A stretch of DNA of 64,000 nucleotides from Kineococcus mangrovi (GCF_041320705.1 NZ_JBGGTQ010000003.1:555957-619956), one strand, 5' to 3'. Counted from the first letter of the stretch, positions 27,129-36,062 are shown. Translations and numbers: made by a program. Notes: generated by a model from the sequence alone, not told the origin.

Positions 27129-28226
27129 GTGAGCACCGTCTCCCTCCCCAGCAGCTCCCGGCACGACGCCCCGCTGCACGACCCGACCGCGAGGGGTTTC
27201 GCCAGCGACAACGCCGCCGGCATGCACCCCGAGGTCCTGCAGGCCCTCGTCGCCGCCAACGGCGGCCACGTCCCCAGCTACGGCGGCGACGCGTACACGA
27301 GCGCGCTGAGCGAGGCGCTGCGCGCCCACTTCGGCGCGGGCACGAGCAGCGCCGTCGTGCTCACCGGGACCGGCGCGAACGTCGTGGCGCTGCAGGCGCT
27401 CACGTCCCGCTGGGAGTCGGTGCTGGCCTCGGACCAGGCCCACGTCCTGCACGACGAGGCCGGAGGGCTCGAGCACGTCGGCGGCGTCAAGGTCACCGCC
27501 CTGCCGACGGTCGACGGCCTCGTCGACCCCGCCGACGTCGAGCGCGCCGTCCGCGACGCCGACAGCCCGATGCGCGCCCCCGTGGGGGCGCTGACCCTCA
27601 CCCAGAGCACCGAGCTCGGGACGACGTACCCCCTCGACCAGCTGCGCGACCTCGTCCGCGTCGCCCACGGCCTCGGCGTCCGGGTGCACGTCGACGGCGC
27701 CCGGTTGTCCAACGCCGCGGTCTCCCTGGGCTGCGAGCTGGGTGAGGTGACGACGGCCCTCGGGGTCGACGCCGTCTCCGTCGGCGGCACGAAGAACGGC
27801 GGCGCGCTGGCCGAGGCCGTGGTCGTGCGGGGCGAGGGCCCCGCGGAGGCGTTGCGGCGCCTGGTGAAGCCGTCCATGCAGCAGTCGTCCAAGACGCGGT
27901 TCGTCTCCGCCCAGCTGCTGGCGCTGTTCGGCGGCGACCTGTGGCGGCGGACGGCGAGCGCGGCCAACGGCGCGGCGAGCGCCCTGGCCACCGCCGTGCG
28001 GTCCGCCGGGGCGACGACGACGCGCCCCGTCCAGGCCAACGCCGTGTTCGCGGCGCTGCCGCCGGCGGTGGCGCAGCGCGCGGCCGCCCGCGTGCCCTTC
28101 CACGTCTGGGACGAGCGCTGGGCCCCCGGGCTCGTCGAGGTCCGCCTCGTGGCCAGCTTCGACACCACGACCGAGGACGTGCAGGCTCTCGCCGCCGTGC
28201 TGCGCGAGGAGCTGGCGCGTGGGTGA
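27129..28226 (+). CDS. Low-specificity threonine aldolase / beta-eliminating lyase family
   Basis: PLP-dependent fold-I enzyme of 365 residues that probably cleaves beta-hydroxy amino acids such as threonine to glycine and an aldehyde. Early motifs are RGFASDNAAGMHPEVLQAL and SYGGDAYTSAL; HVDGARLSNAA supplies the aspartate that holds the PLP ring, and the PLP lysine is in SVGGTKNGGA. These match the aldolase subfamily better than tyrosine phenol-lyase. The GTG follows TAGCGT by 6 nt. The stop overlaps the following hydrolase gene by 8 nt. Confidence 0.88.
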   Translation: MSTVSLPSSSRHDAPLHDPTARGFASDNAAGMHPEVLQALVAANGGHVPSYGGDAYTSALSEALRAHFGAGTSSAVVLTGTGANVVALQALTSRWESVLASDQAHVLHDEAGGLEHVGGVKVTALPTVDGLVDPADVERAVRDADSPMRAPVGALTLTQSTELGTTYPLDQLRDLVRVAHGLGVRVHVDGARLSNAAVSLGCELGEVTTALGVDAVSVGGTKNGGALAEAVVVRGEGPAEALRRLVKPSMQQSSKTRFVSAQLLALFGGDLWRRTASAANGAASALATAVRSAGATTTRPVQANAVFAALPPAVAQRAAARVPFHVWDERWAPGLVEVRLVASFDTTTEDVQALAAVLREELARG

Positions 28227-28938
28227 GATCCGCTCGGACACCGTCCTGCCCGCCCGCCGCGAGGACGTCGAGCTGCACACCGCGGACGGGGTGACGCTCG
28301 TCGGCGAGCTGGCCCTGCCGGCCGAGCGGGACCCCGTCGCCACGCTCGTGACGCTGCACCCCCTGCCCACCGCGGGCGGGTTCATGGACTCCCACGTGCT
28401 GCGCAAGGCGGCCAACCGGCTGCCCGAGCTCGCCGACCTCGCGGTCCTGCGCTTCAACACGCGCGGGACGGGGTCGCCGCGGGGTCGCAGCGGGGGTGAG
28501 TTCGACGCCGGTGGCGCCGAACGGTTCGACGTGGCCGCCGCGCTCGAGTTCGTGGAGTTCCGCGACCTGCCCCACGTGTGGCTGCTGGGCTGGTCCTTCG
28601 GCACCGACCTCGCGCTCGTGCACGGCCGGGACCCGCTCGTGGAAGGGCTGGTCCTGCTGTCCCCGCCGTTGCGCTGGTCCACCGAGGAGGACCTGCGGGC
28701 GTGGGCGGAGTTCGGGCGGCCCGTGACCGCGCTCGTGCCGGAGTTCGACGACTTCCTGCGCCCGGCCGAGGCCGTGCGGCGCTTCGCCCCGCTCACCGGG
28801 GCCGAGGTCGTCCCCGTCGCGGGTGCGCGGCACCTGTGGGTGGGGGAGAGCGCGGTGCGCCGCGTCCTGGACGAGGTGGTCGCGCGGGTCGTGCCCGCGC
28901 GCTCACCCCTGCCGACGGAGCACCCCGCCGCCCCCTGA
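28219..28938 (+). CDS. Alpha/beta hydrolase
   Basis: A 239-residue alpha/beta-hydrolase, similar in layout to the short serine-peptidase/esterase relatives with the motif RFNTRGTGSPRG after strand 4. The nucleophile elbow is GWSFGTD; the probable acid is in PEFDDFL and the histidine in GARHLWVG. No signal peptide. Substrate unknown. The GTG start lies inside the end of the aldolase-type gene (8-nt overlap), so the two are co-transcribed. It ends 5 nt from the convergent DivIVA-like gene. Confidence 0.82.
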   Translation: MGEIRSDTVLPARREDVELHTADGVTLVGELALPAERDPVATLVTLHPLPTAGGFMDSHVLRKAANRLPELADLAVLRFNTRGTGSPRGRSGGEFDAGGAERFDVAAALEFVEFRDLPHVWLLGWSFGTDLALVHGRDPLVEGLVLLSPPLRWSTEEDLRAWAEFGRPVTALVPEFDDFLRPAEAVRRFAPLTGAEVVPVAGARHLWVGESAVRRVLDEVVARVVPARSPLPTEHPAAP

Positions 28939-28943
28939 GCCCC

Positions 28944-30071
28944 TCAGCTGGGCTGTTCGACCCGCTCACCCCGGCGGACGTCGACGTCCTGGTGCTCGAC
29001 GTCCTGGTGCTCCACGTCCTGGTGCTCGCCCTCGCGCGGGGGCAGCTTCGGGGCCAGGCCGAGCAGGCCGCGCAGGTCGTCGAGCTGGTCGGTGATCTGG
29101 TCGCGCTGGCTCATCAGCTCGTCGACCTCGGACTGCGCCCCGGTGCGCGAGTGCTCGGCCTGCTCCCGCGCCGTCTCGACCATCGCCTGGGCCCGCGCGC
29201 GGGCGTCGGCGAGCAGCTCGTCGGACTCGCGACGGGCGGTCTCGGCGCGCACCGCGGCCTGGGCGGTGGCGTCGGCCCGGATGGACTCGGCCGCCTCCAC
29301 GGCCTCCCGCGCCCGCTCCTCGGCCTCGCCCGCCCGCTGCTCGGCCTCGGCGATGCGGGCCGCGGTGCGGGCGGCGGCGACCTCCAGGCGCAGCCGGTCC
29401 TCCTCGGCCGCCTGCTCGCGGGCGGCGGCCAGGGTCAGCTCCTGCTCGCGCACGCGGGCGTCGGTGGACGAGCGCAGCTCGATCACCTCGCGCTCGGTCT
29501 GGGTGAGCAGCGCCGCGACCCGGCGCTCGGTCGCGGCGATCGTCTCGGCCGTCTCGTGCTGGGCGGAGGCCAGCAGCTGGTCGGCCTGCCGGTGGGCGGC
29601 GGCGGTGAGCTCGGCGGCCGTGCGCTGGGCGGCGTCGACCGTCCCGTCGGCCTGGTGCTTGGCGCGCGCGACGATCTCCTCGGCGTCGCGACCGGCCTCC
29701 CCGGTGCGCCGGCGCGCGTCCTCGTCGGCCTGCGCGCGGGTGCTCGAGGCCTCGGCGCGGGCCTCCTCGCGCAGCCGGTCCGCGTCGCGGCGGGCCGAGC
29801 GCAGGATCTCGGAGGACTGGTCCTCGGCCAGACGCAGCAGCTTCTCCATGCGGGCGCCGAGCCCGGCGTAGGAGGGCTTCTCGTGCTCGCGCAGTTCCTT
29901 GTGCGCGTCGGCGAGCTTCTCCTCGGCCTGGCGCAGCTCGTGGTCGCGCTGGGCGACCCGCGCACGGGCCTCGGCCAGGGCGTCGTCGAGGTGCTTGAGC
30001 CGGGCGTCGACCTGGCTGCGTTCGTAGCCGCGGACGACGATGCTGAACGCGTCGTGGGAGTCGGTGGACAC
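28944..30071 (-). CDS. DivIVA-like coiled-coil protein
   Basis: A 375-residue protein whose N-terminus (FSIVVRGYERSQVDARLKHLDDAL) matches the DivIVA/Wag31 membrane-binding module. Almost all of the rest is a long Ala/Glu/Arg/Gln coiled coil with no break until about residue 340. The end carries three EHQDV-type repeats. Proteins of this type in actinomycetes (Scy, FilP and Wag31 relatives) scaffold polar growth or the cytoskeleton, so a structural role is likely but not shown. The GTG at 30071 has GGAGG about 7 nt upstream. It is divergent from the thiamine-binding protein gene. Confidence 0.8.
   Translation of the reverse strand: MSTDSHDAFSIVVRGYERSQVDARLKHLDDALAEARARVAQRDHELRQAEEKLADAHKELREHEKPSYAGLGARMEKLLRLAEDQSSEILRSARRDADRLREEARAEASSTRAQADEDARRRTGEAGRDAEEIVARAKHQADGTVDAAQRTAAELTAAAHRQADQLLASAQHETAETIAATERRVAALLTQTEREVIELRSSTDARVREQELTLAAAREQAAEEDRLRLEVAAARTAARIAEAEQRAGEAEERAREAVEAAESIRADATAQAAVRAETARRESDELLADARARAQAMVETAREQAEHSRTGAQSEVDELMSQRDQITDQLDDLRGLLGLAPKLPPREGEHQDVEHQDVEHQDVDVRRGERVEQPS
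28983..29027 (-). repeat. 15-bp tandem repeat, three copies
   Basis: On the plus strand GACGTCCTGGTGCTC is repeated at 28983-28997, 28998-29012 and 29013-29027 (first base C in the last copy). It encodes the EHQDV repeats at the end of the DivIVA-like protein. Copy number may vary between strains. Confidence 0.85.
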
Positions 30072-30167
30072 CGGCGGACCTCCGGCGAGGGCGAGGGCGG
30101 AAGGGACCTTCGCAGCGTAACCGCGCGACCCCCGCGAACCGGGCGGGACACGGGCACGACGCTCGCG

Positions 30168-30173
30168 TAGCGT
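30168..30173 (+). promoter_or_regulatory. Promoter of the thiamine-binding protein gene
   Basis: TAGCGT lies 7 nt before the GTG at 30181. GGGACA at 30145-30150 sits 17 nt further upstream and is a fair -35 box. This is one of the few leaderless candidates with both boxes. Confidence 0.55.
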
Positions 30174-30180
30174 CACCGTC

Positions 30181-30522
30181 GTGATCGTCGCCTTCTCCCT
30201 CGTCCCCTCCGGTGGTCCCGTCCCCGCGGGTGAGGACGCCGACTCGGTCAGCGCCGCCGTCGCCGACGCCGTGCTCGTCGTCCGCGGCAGCGGGCTGGCG
30301 CACCGCACCGACGCGATGTTCACGACGATCGAGGGCACGTGGGACGAGTGCATGGACGTCGTCAAGCGCGCCACCGAGGCCGTCGGCCGGCACGGGACCC
30401 GGGTCTCCCTCGTGCTGAAGGCGGACGTCCGCCCCGGCCGGACGGGGGAGATGACGGGCAAGCTCGAGCGGCTGGAGGCGGCCGTCGAACGCGCCCGGGG
30501 CGAGGCCGGCCGGGGGCAGTGA
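30181..30522 (+). CDS. MTH1187/YkoF-type thiamine-binding protein
   Basis: A 113-residue single-domain protein of the DUF77/MTH1187 family, a ferredoxin-like fold that forms tetramers and binds thiamine or its pyrimidine moiety. The N-terminus VIVAFSLVPSG and the segment HRTDAMFTTIEGTWDECMDVVKRA are typical. The actual ligand is unproven. No thiamine genes or riboswitch are nearby. The GTG start has no ribosome site but a promoter directly upstream. Confidence 0.8.
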   Translation: MIVAFSLVPSGGPVPAGEDADSVSAAVADAVLVVRGSGLAHRTDAMFTTIEGTWDECMDVVKRATEAVGRHGTRVSLVLKADVRPGRTGEMTGKLERLEAAVERARGEAGRGQ

Positions 30523-30556
30523 CCCCCGGCCGGCGCGCGGTGCAGGACCGGCGGCC

Positions 30557-31012
30557 TCAGCGGCGGCGCCGGACCAGCAGCCCGTCGGCGCTGAACCGGC
30601 CCGGCCCGGTGAGGGCCACGGTCAGGCCCAGGACGGCGTAGAGCAGGGCGTTCTCGCCGTTGACCTGGCCGTCCACGAGGAACCCCCGGGGTGCGTGGGC
30701 CAGGACCCACACGGCCGTCATCTGCACCAGCAGGAGCGTGCCCGCGACGCGGGTGGCGAGCCCGAGGACCAGCAGCGTCCCCAGGCCCAGCTCGCCGAGG
30801 ATCACCAGCCAGCCCAGCGACGTGGGGGCCGGGACGCCGAGCGAGGCCGCGTAGCCCGTGGCCGTCGCGGGGTCCTGCAGCTTGGGGAGGCCGTGCACGA
30901 GCAGCAGCGCGCCCGCGACCAGGCGCAGCGCGAGCAGGCCCGCCGAGGCGAGCGGGGTCGGGGCGTGCACCGGCCGCGGTGCGCCGGTGCGGTCCTGGGT
31001 GGAGGTGCTCAT
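30557..31012 (-). CDS. DoxX family membrane protein
   Basis: A 151-residue membrane protein with four hydrophobic segments. The first contains RLVAGALLLVHGLPKL, the second LVILGELGLGTLLVLGL, then TLLLVQMTAVWVLA, and the last YAVLGLTVALTG. This is the DoxX pattern. Some relatives support thiol or redox homeostasis in mycobacteria; a specific role is not visible here. The ATG at 31012 has AGAGGA upstream. Confidence 0.82.
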   Translation of the reverse strand: MSTSTQDRTGAPRPVHAPTPLASAGLLALRLVAGALLLVHGLPKLQDPATATGYAASLGVPAPTSLGWLVILGELGLGTLLVLGLATRVAGTLLLVQMTAVWVLAHAPRGFLVDGQVNGENALLYAVLGLTVALTGPGRFSADGLLVRRRR

Positions 31013-31315
31013 TCGTCGTCCTCTGCGTCGGGAGGGAGCCGGGTGGCTCTTCGGGCGGGCAGGGGGCCGCTCGGGACGGGGGCCCCGCACGGCGTCGCAC
31101 GGGCGCGTGGCGCCCGTCCCACGGCGAGGTCACGAGGCCCCTGGGCGGGGGGTTCACCCGGACGGACGTGGGGTGCGCCACATCCGCCACCTCGGGTGCG
31201 CCCGTCGATCACGGGGAGTGAGCGGCGGGGAGGGATCCTCACCCGGTGGGCCTAGGGTGACCCGTCGAACGCCCCTCCGGCACCCACGGCCCGCCACGGG
31301 AAGGACCTGCGCACG
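31013..31315 (+). promoter_or_regulatory. Divergent intergenic region with one promoter candidate
   Basis: No gene is apparent in this 303-nt gap. TAGGGT at 31253-31258 is a plausible -10 box for the downstream membrane protein gene and would give a leader of about 50 nt with GGGAAGG as ribosome site. GGGTGCGCC is directly repeated at about 31171 and 31194. I see nothing else that stands out. Confidence 0.4.
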
Positions 31316-31975
31316 GTGCGACGACTCCTCGCCTGGACCCTGCTCGCCTGCGGGCTGGTGGCCGGGCTCACCGGTGCCGCTCTCCTGACGGTCCTGGCCC
31401 CGCCCTCGACCATCGACGTCGTCGAGCGCACCGACGACCCGGGGATCGCCGTCGTGACCGCCCCCGGCCTGGCTGACCTGTCCGGCCCGGACGCCCGCAT
31501 CTCGGTCGAGGCGGCCGACGGCGCCGACGTCTTCCTCGCAGTGGCCCGCGCCGACGACGCGACGGCGTGGCTGGGGCAGGCCCGGCGCACCGAGGTCACC
31601 GGTGTCACGGGCGACGTGTCCGACCCGCGGGCCCGCACCAGCACGACCGGCTCGGGCACCGCCGCCGACCCCCGCGTCGCCGACGTCTGGCTCGCGAGCA
31701 CCACCGGCCGCGGCTCGGCGACGCTGACCTGGCCCACCGCAGCGGACGGCGACCACCGCGACGCCGGTGGCGTCGTCCTGTTCACCGCGACCGACGGCGT
31801 CGCCGACGCACCGGGCACCGTCCGGCTCAGCTGGCGGGCCGAGGGCCGCGCCGCCCGCCACCCCGCCGCCGTCCCGCTCGTCGTCGCGGGTGCGGTCCTG
31901 GTCGTGCTCGGCGCCGTCGGTGTCCTGCTGCCCGCCCGCCGACCCCGCCGACCCGACGCCCGGAGGCGCGCGTGA
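31316..31975 (+). CDS. Orphan membrane protein with extracytoplasmic domain
   Basis: A 219-residue protein that I do not recognise. An N-terminal hydrophobic segment (about 5-28, LLAWTLLACGLVAGLTGAALL) and a C-terminal one (about 183-205, PLVVAGAVLVVLGAVGVLL) flank a domain of about 150 residues rich in Asp, Thr and Ala, with a basic cytoplasmic tail at the end. This suggests a small extracytoplasmic domain anchored at both ends. The stop overlaps the start of the lipoprotein gene (GTGA), so the two probably act together. Confidence 0.65.
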   Translation: MRRLLAWTLLACGLVAGLTGAALLTVLAPPSTIDVVERTDDPGIAVVTAPGLADLSGPDARISVEAADGADVFLAVARADDATAWLGQARRTEVTGVTGDVSDPRARTSTTGSGTAADPRVADVWLASTTGRGSATLTWPTAADGDHRDAGGVVLFTATDGVADAPGTVRLSWRAEGRAARHPAAVPLVVAGAVLVVLGAVGVLLPARRPRRPDARRRA

Positions 31976-33015
31976 ACCACCCCGCCCCCCGTGCCGGCCA
32001 CCGTCCCGGCCCCCGTCGCGCGCGCCGGCCGGTCGCCCTCGCGGTGCTGGCCGGCGCCACCGTCCTCGCCGGGTGCGCGCAGCTGCCGGCGGCACCGGCC
32101 CCCGCCGGCACCGGGCGCGAACCCCTCGCGCTCCCGCCGGCCCAGGCCAGCCGCGTCGTGGCGCAGGCCACCGCCGTCCTGCAGGCCGGGGCCGACCCGG
32201 CCACCGCCGACCCCGCCCTCGCCGCGCGGGTCAGCGGCCCCGAGCTGGACCTGCGCACGGCGGCGCACACGATCGCCGCCGCCGGGGCGAGCCCCGCGCC
32301 CACGGGGGGCGCCGACGACCTCGAGGCCATCACGTCGATCCTGCCGCGCCAGGCCGCCTTCCCGCGTTGGTTCGCGACCGTCACCGCCCCCGGGAGCGAC
32401 CAGGCACCGTCCCTGGTGGTGCTGCGCTCGGCCGGCGCCCGCAGCCCCTTCGCGGTGTGGGCGACCCCCACCCTGCTGCCGGGCGCCTCGCTGCCGACGC
32501 TGGCCGCGCCCGCCGACGGCGTCGCCGTCGTCGCGCCCGAGGAGGACACCAACCTGCCCGCGTCCCCGGCCGCCGTCGCCGCGCACTACGCCGACGTGCT
32601 GACCGAGGGCGCGGACAGCGAGCACGCCGGGGAGTTCGCCGCGGACGCCTACCGGTCGGGCGTGGAGGCGGCCACCGCCGCGGAGGCCGCCTCCCTGCGG
32701 GCGGCCGGGGGGACGTTCACCCAGGAGCGCTCGGTGCTGCCCGACGGGGTCCTGGCCGTCCGCGCGCGCGACGGGGGCGCGCTCGTGGTGGCCGCCTTCT
32801 CCTGGTCGGCGACGTCGGCCGGTCCCGCCGACGGCCGCCCCGGGCAGCTGGACCCGGCGCTGGCGGCGCTCGCGGGCACCGAGGAGGCGCTGCGGGCCAC
32901 CGTCACGCGGCGCGAGGTGGTCGTGTTCTCCGTCCCGCCGGGCGCGGGGGCCGGCGGGGGGCAGGTGCAGGTCGTGGCGGCCGAGAGCGGCCCCGTCCAG
33001 GTGACGACCGGCTGA
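31972..33015 (+). CDS. Putative lipoprotein, function unknown
   Basis: A 347-residue protein with a long basic N-terminus followed by a hydrophobic stretch and a lipobox (VLAGC; the cysteine is near residue 36), so it should be a membrane-anchored lipoprotein. The remainder is Ala/Pro/Thr-rich with alternating beta-type segments; I recognise no domain. The GTG start overlaps the upstream membrane protein gene by 4 nt. The next gene, a YbbN-like protein, starts 25 nt downstream but has its own -10-like hexamer. Confidence 0.65.
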   Translation: MNHPAPRAGHRPGPRRARRPVALAVLAGATVLAGCAQLPAAPAPAGTGREPLALPPAQASRVVAQATAVLQAGADPATADPALAARVSGPELDLRTAAHTIAAAGASPAPTGGADDLEAITSILPRQAAFPRWFATVTAPGSDQAPSLVVLRSAGARSPFAVWATPTLLPGASLPTLAAPADGVAVVAPEEDTNLPASPAAVAAHYADVLTEGADSEHAGEFAADAYRSGVEAATAAEAASLRAAGGTFTQERSVLPDGVLAVRARDGGALVVAAFSWSATSAGPADGRPGQLDPALAALAGTEEALRATVTRREVVVFSVPPGAGAGGGQVQVVAAESGPVQVTTG

Positions 33016-33039
33016 GCGCCCCGTGAGAAGGTGAGCCGC

Positions 33040-34002
33040 ATGACGACCCAGCCGACGCCCCCGAGCGACAAGCTCAACCTGCGCGGAGCGGTGGACCTCG
33101 GTGCCCTCGCGGCCCGCAACACCCGTCGTGAGGAGGTCGCCCGGCGCGCGGCGGCCGACCCCGACGCGGTGGGCGCAGCGTCCCCCTTCGTCGTCGACGT
33201 CACCGAGGAGACGTTCGCCGAGATCGTCCAGGGGTCCGTGCAGGTCCCCCTGGTCCTGGACCTGTGGGCCGAGGGCTACGACACCGGGGCCGAGGCCCTG
33301 CAGGCGCTCGCCGAGGAGTACGCCGGGGCGTTCCTCCTGGGCCGCGTCGACGCGCAGGCCGAGCCGGGTCTGGCCCAGTCGCTCGTGCAGTCGTTGCAGG
33401 CCAAGGCGATCCCGCTCGTGGCGGCCATCGTCAAGGGGCAGCCGATCCCGCTGTTCACCGGGTCCTACCCCTCGGTGGAGGAGATCCGCCCGGTCCTGGA
33501 GGAGGTCCTGCGCGTGGCCGAGGCCAACGGCGTCACCGGCCGCGTCGAGGGTGCCGTGCAGGGCGAGGCCGAACCCGCCGCGCCGCCGGTCCCGCCCCTG
33601 CACGCCGAGGCGTTCGCCGCCGTCGAGGCCGGCGACTTCGACACCGCGACCGCCGCGTGGACCAAGGCCCTGGCCCAGGACCCCCGCGACGCCGAGGCGA
33701 CCGAGGGGCTGGCCCGGGTCGGCGTCCTGCGCCGGGTCGCCGGGGTGGACCCCGCCGGGGCGCGCGCCGCCGCGGCCGACGCCCCGGACGACGTGCAGGC
33801 CCAGATCGTCGTGGCCGACCTCGACCTCGTCGGGGGCCACGTGGAGGACGCCTTCACCCGGCTGCTCGGGATCGTCCAGCGCACGGCCGGGGAGGACCGG
33901 GACGCGGCCCGCACCCACCTCGTCGACCTCTTCGCCGTGGTCGGGGTGGGCGACCCGCGCGTCGTGAAGGCCCGGCAGGCGCTCACCCGCGCGCTCTTCT
34001 GA
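33040..34002 (+). CDS. Thioredoxin-fold and TPR protein, YbbN/CnoX-like
   Basis: A 320-residue cytoplasmic protein. A thioredoxin-like domain (about 45-160) is followed by a TPR-like helical region (about 185-320; AEAFAAVEAGDFDTATAAW looks like a TPR). At the active-site position the sequence reads LWAEGYDTGAE, so both cysteines of CxxC are missing. YbbN/CnoX proteins act as chaperones or holdases that hand clients to GroEL, and actinobacterial members often lack the cysteines. The ATG at 33040 is 7 nt behind a GAAGGT hexamer; an in-frame GTG at 33031 is possible. Confidence 0.82.
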   Translation: MTTQPTPPSDKLNLRGAVDLGALAARNTRREEVARRAAADPDAVGAASPFVVDVTEETFAEIVQGSVQVPLVLDLWAEGYDTGAEALQALAEEYAGAFLLGRVDAQAEPGLAQSLVQSLQAKAIPLVAAIVKGQPIPLFTGSYPSVEEIRPVLEEVLRVAEANGVTGRVEGAVQGEAEPAAPPVPPLHAEAFAAVEAGDFDTATAAWTKALAQDPRDAEATEGLARVGVLRRVAGVDPAGARAAAADAPDDVQAQIVVADLDLVGGHVEDAFTRLLGIVQRTAGEDRDAARTHLVDLFAVVGVGDPRVVKARQALTRALF

Positions 34003-34209
34003 GGCGCGGCGGGGGACCACGCCGCCACGTCGCGAGGGCCACGTGGTGCGCCGGTTCGCCGGCGTCCAGCAGCAGGACGTCGAGGACCCCCGGCGCCGGG
34101 CCCGCGGGTGCGCCGACCACCTCGCCGGGGGTCGGCGGGGATCTCGACGAGGTCGCAGGGCTCGACGCCCTCGTCGGTCAGTCGCGGCCCGCCCGCCCGC
34201 CGGCCCCGG
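34003..34209 (-). other. Short region with possible broken coding remnant
   Basis: The 207 nt between the YbbN-like gene and the ABC-F gene show protein-like sequence on the minus strand split between two frames. One frame reads LTDEGVEPCDLVEIPADP and the other GEVVGAPAGPAPGVLDVLLL. Removing a single C from a CCCCC run near 34124-34130 would join them. It could be the decayed end of a gene, or chance in GC-rich DNA. No family is recognised. Confidence 0.25.
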
Positions 34210-35886
34210 TCACGAGGAGCAGCACGCCAGCTCCAGCACGTCGCCCCGGAAGGAGCGGCGGAACCGCCGGTCGTGGCTGACGACGACCACGGCCCCGGTG
34301 AACGCGTCGATCGCGGCCTCCAGCTCCTCCACGAGCTGCGGGGCGAGGTGGTTCGTCGGTTCGTCGAGCAGCAGGACGTCGTGGCGGTCGGCGAGCAGCC
34401 GCGCGAGGTCGAGGCGCCGCCGCCCGCCCGTGGACAGCGAGCGCACCGGGACGCCGAGGCGCTCGCGGTCGAACAGGCCCGTGCCCAGCAGCCGGTGGGC
34501 GTGCTCGTCGGCGCTGCCGGGGCGGCCGGCGGCGAAGGCGGCCAGGACGGTCCGGTCCGGCCCGTCGGTCGCCGGGTCCTGGCGCAGCAGACCGGTCCGC
34601 CCTCGCCGCCGCACCGTGCCGGTGCCCGGCGTCAGCGTCCCCGTCAGCACGTCGAACAGGGTCGACTTCCCGCTGCCGTTGGGGCCGGTGACGAGCAGCC
34701 GGTCCCCGGGGCCCACGTGTACGTCGACCGGGGCCAGCCGGCCGGTCACGGACACGCCCTCGGCGTGCACGGACCCGCGCCGGCTCGAGGCCCCCGCCGG
34801 GGGTGTGAACCGCAACGGGTCGGGTGGGCGCGGGACCTCCGCCTCCTGCAGCCGGCGCAGCTTCTCGGCGTTGGCCCGCACCCGGGCCGCGAGCGCCTCC
34901 TGCACCCGGCCGCCCTTGAAGTCGTACTGCATCTTCGCCCCGTCCCGCGGGGGCCGGGCGTGGGCCACGGCGCGGGCCGTGGTGTCGCCGGTGGTGGACA
35001 GCCGCTCGACCGCCGACTCCCACTGCGCGCGGGCCTGTTCCCAGCGGCGCCGCTCGGCCGCGGTGGCCAGCAGGTAGTCCGCGTACCCGCCGGGGTAGCG
35101 GGCGACGCCCCGGTCGCGGTGCGGGTCGACCTCGACGAGCTCGCCGGCCACCGCGTCCAGGAACTCCCGGTCGTGGGAGACGACGACCGTCGTGCCGGAG
35201 CGGGTCCTCAGGTGCTGCTCCAGCCACTGCGCGGCGTCGGCGTCGAGGTGGTTGGTGGGTTCGTCCAGCAGCAGCACCTCCGGACCGGCGGCGAGCAGCG
35301 CCGCCAGGTGCAGGCGCGAGCGCTGGCCGCCGGACAGGGTGCGGACGGGGCGGGCGCGGTCGAGCCGGGGCAGCCCCAGGCCGGTCAGGGACTGCTCGAG
35401 CCGGGTGTCCGCGTCGTAGCCGTGCCGCAGCTCGAACCGCGTCTGGACGTCGCCGTACTCGGCCAGGACGGCCTCGAGGTCGGCGGGGCCGTCCGCCATG
35501 ACCTCCTCGAGCTCCCGCATCCGCCTCCGCAGGGCCGTGAGCTCGGCGAAGGCCCCGTCGAGGACCGCTCCGACGGTGGTCTCCGACGGGGCTCCGGCGT
35601 CCTGCGGCAGGTACCCCGTCCCACCCGCGGCCGTCGCGACGACGCGGCCGTCCTCGGGGGTCTCGATGCCGGCGAGCAGGCGCAGCAGCGTCGACTTGCC
35701 GCAGCCGTTCTCGCCGATGACGCCGGTCGTCCGGCCCGGTGCGAACGCCAGGGAGACGTCCTGCAGCACGGGGACGTGGTCGTAGCCCTTGGTCACCCCG
35801 CGCAGGGACAGGCTCGTCGTGGTGCCGGGTGTGGTGGGTGCGGGGGGTGTGGTGGGCGTGGTGCTGGTCGTTCCGGTGGTGGGCAC
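34210..35886 (-). CDS. ABC-F family ATPase
   Basis: Soluble protein of 558 residues with two ABC domains and no membrane part. The first Walker A is GENGCGKST and the second GPNGSGKST, with signature motifs LSGGQRSRL and LSTGGRRRL and Walker B LLLDEPTNHL in both halves. ABC-F proteins act on the ribosome as translation factors or antibiotic-resistance proteins. Nothing here points to a specific drug. The N-terminal 22 residues are a Thr/Pro-rich tail. The GTG start has CGAGGAGA upstream. Confidence 0.9.
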   Translation of the reverse strand: MPTTGTTSTTPTTPPAPTTPGTTTSLSLRGVTKGYDHVPVLQDVSLAFAPGRTTGVIGENGCGKSTLLRLLAGIETPEDGRVVATAAGGTGYLPQDAGAPSETTVGAVLDGAFAELTALRRRMRELEEVMADGPADLEAVLAEYGDVQTRFELRHGYDADTRLEQSLTGLGLPRLDRARPVRTLSGGQRSRLHLAALLAAGPEVLLLDEPTNHLDADAAQWLEQHLRTRSGTTVVVSHDREFLDAVAGELVEVDPHRDRGVARYPGGYADYLLATAAERRRWEQARAQWESAVERLSTTGDTTARAVAHARPPRDGAKMQYDFKGGRVQEALAARVRANAEKLRRLQEAEVPRPPDPLRFTPPAGASSRRGSVHAEGVSVTGRLAPVDVHVGPGDRLLVTGPNGSGKSTLFDVLTGTLTPGTGTVRRRGRTGLLRQDPATDGPDRTVLAAFAAGRPGSADEHAHRLLGTGLFDRERLGVPVRSLSTGGRRRLDLARLLADRHDVLLLDEPTNHLAPQLVEELEAAIDAFTGAVVVVSHDRRFRRSFRGDVLELACCSS

Positions 35887-36062
35887 GCGATCTCCTCGCG
35901 ACGTGTTCCGGCAGGGCCCGCGCGACCGGTGCGGTCGGCGGGTCCGGGGGATCGGGGCACGTCAGCTGAGCACCGCAGCGGCTCCTCGGGTCGGGACCAG
36001 GACCCGACGATCGTGCGCCCGGGCACCGGGACCCCGCAACCACGTTTCCCGCCGGCCCGTCC

